DNA of 6,109 nucleotides from a bacterium UBP15_UBA6099 (GTDB lineage: Bacteria; UBP15; UBA6099). A program made the position numbers and the translations under genes. This document shows positions 1 to 4,177 of the stretch, piece after piece. Positions within the stretch are counted from its first letter, which is position 1. The number at the start of each line of letters is the position of its first letter. The notes under the pieces are model-generated. The model did not search any database. It saw only the letters and a program-made list of their open reading frames with translations, and was not told the DNA's origin. The stretch spans positions 1 to 6,109 of the forward strand of contig DIWT01000036.1 of NCBI GenBank assembly GCA_002435745.1, in the 5' to 3' direction.

Positions 1-102
1 TTTTGCAAAAAATGGTTTCCCCGCACACAAACAAATTAATCTCTGAAAACATTCATTAAGCGCGCAAGCGAGTTTTCGAGGGAAAGAAAAGCGGTCGCGC
101 GC

Positions 103-111
103 TGATACTAT
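103..111 (+). promoter_or_regulatory. Possible extended -10 promoter for the 137-1490 operon
   Basis: The bases TGATACTAT match an extended -10 box (TGn followed by a TATAAT-like hexamer, here TACTAT). The hexamer ends 25 bases before the ATG at 137, which would leave a leader of about 20 bases. No good -35 hexamer is visible at the usual distance; extended -10 promoters often lack one. A 7-bp inverted repeat, AGCGCGC at 59-65 and GCGCGCT at 97-103, brackets the upstream side and touches the TG, so it could be an operator, or chance in GC-rich DNA. Likely but unproven. Confidence 0.35.
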
Positions 112-136
112 ATCTGATGGAAAAGAGGCGGGAGAG

Positions 137-1144
137 ATGGCGGCGAAGAAGAAAAAGAGCAAAAAGAAGAAGGCTGGCGGAGGATGGGCGCCCAGAGAAG
201 CTTTTGATGCGGGAGCGTCGCGGGCGCTGATACTGCACGCGGCGATAATCGCGGCGGCGGGCGGGGCGGCGTTCGTCCTCGCGGGCGGAGCGGGAGACGG
301 GCGGACGTTCGCCGTTTTCGCGTTCGCAGCCGCAGCCGGACTGCTCGCCGGGTTTACAGGCAATCCCGCGCTCGTCGCGCTGCCGGAGCGCGCGGCGGAG
401 AGATTCGGGGTCGGCGCGGCGCAGGCCGCCGATTTCCCTTCCGCCGTTATGGGCGGTTTCTTAAGTCCGGAGGCGATGATATTGGCGGCGGCGGGGCTGA
501 TGGCCGCGGCGTCGGCCAGAGACGGGCTAAAGAGGGGCTGGTTCAGATATGAGCCGGCGCTAATCGTCCCCGGACTAGGGCTTGCGGGGATGGCGGCGGC
601 GTCATGGGCGAGAGGCGCGGGGTCTCTGTTTTACGAGTTGTTTTCGGGATTTTTCAGCAGCGCGGCCCCGGTGTGGTTCATAGTGGGAGCGGTGGCGCTG
701 TTCGGCGCGGCCAGATGGCTGGGAGGCTGGACCCCGGCGCGGAGGCATTGGATGTGGAGCGCGGCCGCTGGGCCGGCCGTCGGTTTCTGGGCGGGCTATG
801 TTGAAGTCGTATGGATTCAGGCCCTCGTCGCCCTCCTGTTCTTAGTCTATATGCTCGTGCTCAACGAGGACGAGACGGGCATGGCGGCGGGAGTCCCGTT
901 CGCGTTCGTCCCTCTGTGCGCGGCTAAACTGTTCTTTGTGGAAGGCGGGATGTCGTCCTCCGGGCCGCATGTGGCGGACATGCAGGGCGCGCCGTGGGCG
1001 CTGTTCGCCGCCGTCGCTGTCGGTTTCGCCCTGTCTTCGCTTCTGGCGGCGCGGCTGCTTGCCGCCCTTCCTGCGAAAGCGGCGCGACATGTCTTTTTCC
1101 CGCTCTTCTTCGCGTCAATCGTCCTGACCATGATACTATTGTGA
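137..1144 (+). CDS. Polytopic membrane protein, divergent TauE/SafE-like permease candidate
   Basis: This is a 335-residue integral membrane protein. The N-terminus is a cytosolic lysine patch (residues 4-12) followed by a Gly/Trp linker. Hydrophobic segments lie at about 28-50, 57-75, 112-127, 139-157, 174-192, 207-222, 225-243, 249-266, 284-309 and 318-335. The protein reads as two halves. Residues 66-80 (GLLAGFTGNPALVAL) sit where TauE/SafE proteins carry their glycine-rich first motif. Residues 297-335 (GFALSSLLAARLLAALP, then a hydrophobic end) resemble the usual GxxxGxxLGARLARRLP ending of that family. TauE/SafE members are inner-membrane exporters or importers of sulfite, sulfoacetate and other small anions, usually 240-310 residues. 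The canonical GxGGG loop is missing here, so the substrate is open and the family call rests on architecture rather than signature. The start is supported by GAGG at 125-128, eight bases before ATG. The following gene is 16 bases away, which implies one transcript. It could instead be an unrelated membrane protein of unknown function. Confidence 0.6.
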   Translation: MAAKKKKSKKKKAGGGWAPREAFDAGASRALILHAAIIAAAGGAAFVLAGGAGDGRTFAVFAFAAAAGLLAGFTGNPALVALPERAAERFGVGAAQAADFPSAVMGGFLSPEAMILAAAGLMAAASARDGLKRGWFRYEPALIVPGLGLAGMAAASWARGAGSLFYELFSGFFSSAAPVWFIVGAVALFGAARWLGGWTPARRHWMWSAAAGPAVGFWAGYVEVVWIQALVALLFLVYMLVLNEDETGMAAGVPFAFVPLCAAKLFFVEGGMSSSGPHVADMQGAPWALFAAVAVGFALSSLLAARLLAALPAKAARHVFFPLFFASIVLTMILL

Positions 1145-1160
1145 ACGGGGAAAACGCGGA

Positions 1161-1490
1161 ATGACCTACATCTACGTTCACAGCGAGGAAGGCGCGGAGA
1201 CCGAAAGCATAGCGGGCAGGTACTTCATCGAGAAGGAAGTCGAAGTGGAGACGGAGTTCGGGACGGCGCTGGTGGCTTTCGGGTTCGCGGTGGTGGACAC
1301 CTCGTGCTGCGGTTCCGGCGGATGCAGGTTCGCTCAGGTTGCCGGAATCATCGTCGAACGCAACGCGGGCGTCGCGCAGGACGGCAGACCGTACTCCGTG
1401 CTCGAACGCGTAAGGGACGAATCTCAACAACGCCGCATTCGGGAAATCATCGACGCCTCCGAATGTCACTGCCAAATCAATTTCCTCTGA
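1161..1490 (+). CDS. Small cysteine-rich protein with CCGSGGC motif, unknown function
   Basis: This is a 109-residue soluble protein with no signal peptide or membrane segment. I do not recognise a named family. The first 45 residues look like beta strands (TYIYVHS, then an acidic EKEVEVETEFG stretch and a hydrophobic ALVAFGFAVVD strand). These lead into DTSCCGSGGC with Cys49, Cys50 and Cys55. A charged helix follows (about 79-98), and the protein ends in ECHCQINFL with Cys102 and Cys104. Five cysteines grouped in two clusters suggest a metal site, an Fe-S site or a redox/persulfide site; this is inference. The gene lies 16 bases after the membrane protein gene and has only a weak ribosome site (CGGGG at 1146-1150), so translation may be partly coupled to it. 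If the neighbour is a TauE/SafE-type transporter, a role in sulfur or metal handling would fit. The stop is followed by a strong stem-loop at 1532-1565. Confidence 0.75.
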   Translation: MTYIYVHSEEGAETESIAGRYFIEKEVEVETEFGTALVAFGFAVVDTSCCGSGGCRFAQVAGIIVERNAGVAQDGRPYSVLERVRDESQQRRIREIIDASECHCQINFL

Positions 1491-1531
1491 TTGAGTGAGG
1501 GATTGCGGATAAGGAAAGAGATGCGCTGTAT

Positions 1532-1565
1532 TTAAGGGAAAACTTTTGAAAAAGTTTTCCCTTAA
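1532..1565 (+). terminator. Stem-loop after the plus-strand operon, probable terminator
   Basis: A perfect 16-bp inverted repeat (TTAAGGGAAAACTTTT at 1532-1547, its complement at 1550-1565) has only two bases between the arms, so the folded loop would be about four to six bases. It starts 42 bases after the stop of the cysteine-rich gene. There is no clean run of T after the 3' arm, so it is not a textbook intrinsic terminator. It may terminate in both directions or protect the transcript 3' end. Its minus-strand counterpart is at 1913-1944. Confidence 0.55.
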
Positions 1566-1591
1566 TATCCCTTTCAAAACTTTTCCTGCTA

Positions 1592-1627
1592 GCGCCGATG
1601 GGAAGGCTTCGCTCTCCCCATCGGCGC
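1592..1627 (+). repeat. GC-rich stem-loop, second half of left two-hairpin element
   Basis: Arms GCGCCGATGGG (1592-1602) and CCCATCGGCGC (1617-1627) form a perfect 11-bp stem around a 14-base loop. It follows the AT-armed hairpin by 26 bases. The same order, AT-armed hairpin then GC hairpin, occurs after the portal gene on the other strand (1944 down to 1850). The two stems differ in sequence but share the GGGA and TCTCCC flanks of the loop. This suggests one repeat family at gene ends. Confidence 0.7.
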
Positions 1628-1672
1628 GTGTCATGGGAAAAGATATTGAGAAAGGATTTCAAGAGGAATCTG

Positions 1673-1710
1673 TTTCCAAATGACTTGCATGGGACGTCGG
1701 GAGAGAAGCG
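1673..1710 (+). repeat. 38-bp direct repeat, copy 1
   Basis: These 38 bases are identical to 1828-1865 (offset 155 bases), beginning TTTCCAAATGACTTGC and ending GGGAGAGAAGCG. The match stops sharply at both edges. The end of the repeat is the left arm of a GC hairpin in copy 2, but here the matching right arm is absent, so copy 1 looks like a cut-off copy of the same element. Confidence 0.9.
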
Positions 1711-1720
1711 TTCTTTTTAT

Positions 1721-1745
1721 CGTTGCCAATGTCGCCTTGGTAACG
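1721..1745. repeat. 25-bp imperfect palindrome, member 1
   Basis: Arms CGTTGCCAA (1721-1729) and TTGGTAACG (1737-1745) pair over 9 bp with one G-T wobble, around a seven-base loop. The 25 bases match 1787-1811 at 20 of 25 positions, and most differences fall in the loop. It begins ten bases after direct-repeat copy 1. The family could be a small dispersed palindrome or a pair of protein-binding sites. Confidence 0.7.
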
Positions 1746-1786
1746 GATGTGTTGAAAGCTCTGCTTGAGTTGTCATCGGTTTCCCC

Positions 1787-1811
1787 CGTTGCCAAGGAGA
1801 CCTTGGCAACG
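1787..1811. repeat. 25-bp perfect palindrome, member 2
   Basis: Arms CGTTGCCAAGG (1787-1797) and CCTTGGCAACG (1801-1811) form a perfect 11-bp stem with the three-base loop AGA. It is related to 1721-1745, has the same length, and ends 16 bases before direct-repeat copy 2. Lack of a T tract argues against an intrinsic terminator. Confidence 0.8.
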
Positions 1812-1827
1812 ATGAGGGTTTGCGTCT

Positions 1828-1865
1828 TTTCCAAATGACTTGCATGGGACGTCGGGAGAGAAGCG
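1828..1865 (+). repeat. 38-bp direct repeat, copy 2
   Basis: Identical to 1673-1710. Bases 1850-1862 double as the left arm of the GC hairpin 1850-1887, so this copy appears to be the intact one. The two copies enclose 117 bases that contain both 25-bp palindromes. Confidence 0.9.
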
Positions 1866-1887
1866 CGTCAGCGATTCTCCCCCGACG
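1850..1887 (-). repeat. GC-rich stem-loop, second half of right two-hairpin element
   Basis: Arms CGTCGGGAGAGAA (1850-1862) and TTCTCCCCCGACG (1875-1887) pair at 12 of 13 positions around a 12-base loop. Read along the portal transcript (minus strand), it follows the AT-armed hairpin 1944-1913 by 25 bases. This matches the 26-base spacing of the plus-strand element at 1532-1627. Confidence 0.65.
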
Positions 1888-1912
1888 GCCATTGAAACGT
1901 TTTGAAGAGATT

Positions 1913-1944
1913 CAAAGAGAAACTTTTTCAAAAGTTTCTCTTTG
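1913..1944 (-). terminator. Stem-loop after the portal gene, probable terminator
   Basis: A perfect 15-bp inverted repeat (CAAAGAGAAACTTTT at 1913-1927, complement at 1930-1944) has two bases between the arms. It lies 69 bases past the portal stop on the minus strand. The stem core AAACTTTT and AAAAGTTT is shared with 1532-1565, while the outer pairs differ in a matched way (AGGGA there, AGAGA here), so pairing is kept. On the plus strand it is followed by a T-rich stretch, so it could also stop rightward transcription. Confidence 0.55.
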
Positions 1945-1945
1945 G

Positions 1946-2006
1946 CCTTTTTCTTCACTTCTTTTTTCCTCCGTCTTCCCTCCTTTTTCTCCCTCCCCCT
2001 TTTTTC
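1946..2006. repeat. Polypyrimidine/polypurine tract in portal 3' untranslated region
   Basis: Of 61 plus-strand bases, 59 are C or T; only A1957 and G1973 interrupt. On the portal transcript this reads as an unbroken purine run lying between the stop codon and the stem-loop. It is low-complexity and not coding; a lysine/glutamate/arginine-rich open frame across it follows automatically from the purine bias. Confidence 0.8.
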
Positions 2007-2013
2007 GCGCGAA

Positions 2014-3339
2014 TCAGGCGGCTTGAGGAGCGGCATCGGGAGGGAGGTCCACCCTAGCGCGCAGGATATTGCGGTCCGCCTCGGTGGCGATTCCCGCGTC
2101 CATCAGGGCGACGATGTCCGCAACGGAAGCGAGAACCACTTTTTCCCTTCTGGGCCGCCATTCGAACGACGGGTAGCTTTCGACGTCCGCGAAGTTGAAG
2201 TCCACCAGCCGCCTTATTACCTGTTCGGACATCACGGATTCGGCGATGTCGCGTCGCAGGAACGACACATAGTCTTCGAGAGTGTCGGCGTGGACGCTGC
2301 CAAGGGCGTAGGAGCCGCAATGAGCGCCTTCGCCGGTGGTGAGGGTCTGGCCGAGGATGCCTTTGACGATCTGGCGGTCGTGGTACTCGACGGCGGACTC
2401 GAAGCCCGCGTCGCCCGCCGCGGATATGAACTCAATGTCCATGTCGTCGGGAATGGTGATGGCGGTATTGTTGACGATGTCGCGCAGGACGCGTTTGAGG
2501 TCGGCCTGACGGGATTCCGGGGTGGCTCCGGCAGGATATTTGCCGACGCGCGTGGGAGCGCCGTACGTCTCAAGATAGATGTTCCACCACTTCAATAGGA
2601 AATCCTTGCTCCACCAGTGTTTGTAGACCGCGCGCAGGTCGGAGCGGCCCCACGGACGGTTGAACTCCGGCAGATAGGTGTACACCACGAACTTCCAGAG
2701 CGGCAGCTTCGAGCGCCGCCCGTTCTCGTCGATCAGCTCAAGCCCGGTCAGGTTGCCGAACGGGTCGATCTCGAACTCATAGTCGCGGGGATGCTTGGGT
2801 TTGATCGCGTCGATCCGCCATCTGCCCGCGTCCTCGCCCGATTCGACGGGTTTGAACACCATTTCGGAAATGCTGTAGCCATGGACCAGAGCGTTCATCA
2901 CGCCGAAAACGGTCTGAACGACGGAGCCGCGCATTAGTTCAAGAGAGCGTTTGGCGAACGCGGCGATTTCGGCGTCGCGCTTGCCGGGGCCGCCGGGAAC
3001 CACGTCCCAGTCGGCGCTTATCACGGCGAACCTTTTGTAGTTGACCGCCATGCGCACCTGCGCGTCGGTCATCATGCGGTCATACGTTTCGAGACCCTTT
3101 CCGGCGGCAAGCTCGTCCGGGTTGACGAAGCCCGTGAAACCGCCGGGGCCGCGCTGGCGAGCAATCTGCGAATCGACGCCGCGCTCGCGCGCCGCGCCCG
3201 CCGGGACGCTCCCCGCGCCCGCGCTTTCTTCCTCCGCTCCTCCTTCGGCGCGCGCGGAGTATTCGGCGACGCGCCCTTCCGCCCTCGCGGCGGCCTTTCT
3301 ATTCCTAAAAAGATTCCCTATCGTTTCCATAGCTTTCAT
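2014..3339 (-). CDS. Phage portal protein, DUF935 / Mu gp29-like
   Basis: This is a 441-residue portal of the DUF935 family (Mu gp29 type). Portals form the dodecameric ring at one capsid vertex through which the terminase pumps DNA and to which the neck attaches. Supporting features are the core from about residue 66 (GGFTGFVNPDELAAG), an early helix MTDAQVRMAVNYKRFAV (90-106), GYSISEMVF (154-162), RPWGRSDLRAVYKHWW (228-243) and the conserved GILGQTLTT (327-335). Residues 15-58 are a low-complexity Ala/Glu/Gly/Arg stretch, probably disordered. Mu gp29 is somewhat longer (about 510 residues), so this version is short, mainly at the C-terminus. The start at 3339 has AGGGGGGAAG about four bases upstream; a second ATG at 3330 is possible but less well placed. 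It is the last gene of the block: no head-morphogenesis (MuF) or capsid gene follows, only repeats. Confidence 0.93.
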   Translation of the reverse strand: MKAMETIGNLFRNRKAAARAEGRVAEYSARAEGGAEEESAGAGSVPAGAARERGVDSQIARQRGPGGFTGFVNPDELAAGKGLETYDRMMTDAQVRMAVNYKRFAVISADWDVVPGGPGKRDAEIAAFAKRSLELMRGSVVQTVFGVMNALVHGYSISEMVFKPVESGEDAGRWRIDAIKPKHPRDYEFEIDPFGNLTGLELIDENGRRSKLPLWKFVVYTYLPEFNRPWGRSDLRAVYKHWWSKDFLLKWWNIYLETYGAPTRVGKYPAGATPESRQADLKRVLRDIVNNTAITIPDDMDIEFISAAGDAGFESAVEYHDRQIVKGILGQTLTTGEGAHCGSYALGSVHADTLEDYVSFLRRDIAESVMSEQVIRRLVDFNFADVESYPSFEWRPRREKVVLASVADIVALMDAGIATEADRNILRARVDLPPDAAPQAA

Positions 3340-3376
3340 TCTCTTCCCCCCTTTTGTGTGGTGGAGCGCAAGGCGT

Positions 3377-3721
3377 TCAGGCGGCTTCGTCCGCCTCGTC
3401 TTCCCCGACGCTCAGAATTCTTTGCATCTCCCTTATGCTTTCCTCCCTGCGCTCCCGCATGATTGCGGCGTCCGCCATGCGCGAGAATATCCGCTTGAGT
3501 TTCCTCGAAAGCCCGGACTGGCTGACGCCGTAGTAAGAAGCGATTTCGCGCGTGGTGTATCCTAGCTGGCTGAAACGCAACACGATGCGCTCGGCCTCGT
3601 CGAGGCGCGCGCGGGCGAACGTCTCAAGGTCAAGCTGTCTGGCCAGCCGCTCCTCCCAGTCGGGCAGAAGCGCCAGAGCGTGATAAAACCCTTCCGACCT
3701 GTCGAACAACGGATAATTCAT
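3377..3721 (-). CDS. Helix-turn-helix protein, probable small terminase subunit
   Basis: This is a 114-residue protein with a clear helix-turn-helix at about residues 52-78 (LGYTTREIASYYGVSQSGLSRKLKRI), of the sigma-region-4 or small-terminase type. Helices precede it (11-50), with a basic/acidic helix and an acidic tail (EDEADEAA) after it. Small terminase subunits use such a domain to bind the packaging start site and hand it to the large subunit. The position inside a terminase-portal block, 37 bases before the portal gene, supports that role, but the HTH alone would also fit a phage transcription regulator. GGGAG lies six bases before the ATG. The gene is downstream of the large terminase, whereas in most tailed phages the small subunit comes first. 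Confidence 0.6.
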   Translation of the reverse strand: MNYPLFDRSEGFYHALALLPDWEERLARQLDLETFARARLDEAERIVLRFSQLGYTTREIASYYGVSQSGLSRKLKRIFSRMADAAIMRERREESIREMQRILSVGEDEADEAA

Positions 3722-3748
3722 AGATATCTCCCGGCGGAGCCTAACCGG

Positions 3749-4069
3749 TCAGGAGCGAAGCCGCTCGACCGTTATCCCCGTCCCCGCCGCTTTCGCGGCC
3801 TTCACCTTTTCCGCCATCGTCCTGAGCCTCGACACGAACACCCGACGCGCCAGCCCCAGAACAAGCGCGTTCCGCGTCGAATCCCCCGTCGGCGACCTCT
3901 CGAAATCCGCTATGTCGCGCTCGATGTCCGCCAGCGCCGCGTCAAGCGCCTCCGCCGGAAGCTCGCCGTGTATCGCGTGCCTGTCGCACAGCTTCGCCGC
4001 CATCTCCATCTGCGCCATCTCTCCCAGATGTCCGCACGAGCGCTCTTCAGCTTCCTTTCTTGTCTTCAT
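3749..4069 (-). CDS. Small phage-block protein of unknown function
   Basis: This is a 106-residue, mostly helical, charged protein that I do not recognise. It has paired Cys/His residues near the N-terminus (Cys12, His14, Cys28, His31, His34; SCGH and LCDRHAIH) that could bind a metal, an acidic helix at about 38-57 (LPAEALDAALADIERDIADF) and a basic helix at about 74-93 (ARRVFVSRLRTMAEKVKAAK). I start it at the ATG at 4069 because AAGGGAG sits eight bases upstream. A TTG start at 4099 would add ten residues (MRISKKGDVS) but has no ribosome site. It lies between the large terminase and the HTH protein, 27 bases before the latter. It could be a packaging accessory protein or the true small terminase partner; nothing in the sequence decides this. 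Confidence 0.65.
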   Translation of the reverse strand: MKTRKEAEERSCGHLGEMAQMEMAAKLCDRHAIHGELPAEALDAALADIERDIADFERSPTGDSTRNALVLGLARRVFVSRLRTMAEKVKAAKAAGTGITVERLRS

Positions 4070-4077
4070 GCTCACAT

Positions 4078-4084
4078 CTCCCTT
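4078..4084 (-). promoter_or_regulatory. Ribosome binding site that decides the start at 4069
   Basis: On the minus strand the bases read AAGGGAG, eight bases before ATG 4069. They lie inside the longer frame that would start at TTG 4099, so the ATG is preferred. Confidence 0.6.
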
Positions 4085-4177
4085 CTTTGAAATTCGCAAT
4101 TTCTCATTGATTCATTTCGCTTTCTTGAGCAGTTTTTTCGCAACTCAATGTTTTGGCATTCCGTAAAACCGGAAAAA

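Larger units (their letters stand above)
1491..2013. other. Gene-free, repeat-rich junction between convergent operons
   Basis: These 523 bases separate the plus-strand operon from the minus-strand packaging block. I see no believable gene: the short open frames on either strand run through perfect hairpins and repeats. From left to right it holds an AT-armed stem-loop (1532-1565), a GC stem-loop (1592-1627), a 38-bp direct repeat (1673-1710), a 25-bp palindrome (1721-1745), its relative (1787-1811), the second 38-bp copy (1828-1865), a GC stem-loop (1850-1887), an AT-armed stem-loop (1913-1944) and a polypyrimidine tract (1946-2006). The outer pairs of hairpins mirror one another, so each operon ends in the same two-hairpin arrangement. 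Confidence 0.8.

Noticed and set aside
924..1634. 236-residue minus-strand frame opposite the two plus-strand genes
   Set aside because: It is an antisense shadow of two well-supported genes. Its start region is the hairpin area, and the protein has no domain-like pattern.
1631..1834. 67-residue minus-strand frame in the repeat region
   Set aside because: It spans both palindromes and the first 38-bp repeat, has no good ribosome site and no recognisable protein pattern.
1673..1865. CRISPR array or tandem repeat array
   Set aside because: Only two copies of the 38-mer exist, the spacer is 117 bases and itself contains palindromes, and no cas gene is present.
1673..1865. Insertion sequence or MITE with target-site duplication
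   Set aside because: The flanking repeat is 38 bp, far longer than normal duplications, and the enclosed 117 bases have no terminal inverted repeats at their ends.
1773..2036. 87-residue minus-strand frame starting just inside the portal end, with a Lys/Arg/Glu-rich first half
   Set aside because: Its composition comes from the purine tract 1946-2006, and it runs through the stem-loop 1913-1944, the GC hairpin, the 38-bp repeat and a palindrome. Selection on those structures makes coding unlikely.
1942..2598. 218-residue plus-strand frame opposite the portal C-terminus
   Set aside because: It begins inside the polypyrimidine tract and lies antisense to conserved DUF935 motifs; no ribosome site.
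3749..4099. TTG start at 4099 for the unknown phage-block gene
   Set aside because: No ribosome site precedes it, whereas AAGGGAG is correctly placed for the ATG at 4069.
4070..4177. Hidden small gene or internal promoter between the large terminase and the 106-residue gene
   Set aside because: The gap is AT-rich, but minus-strand ATG frames end after a few codons and I could not pair credible -35 and -10 boxes; TTCCG/CGGAA around a six-base loop is too weak for a terminator.
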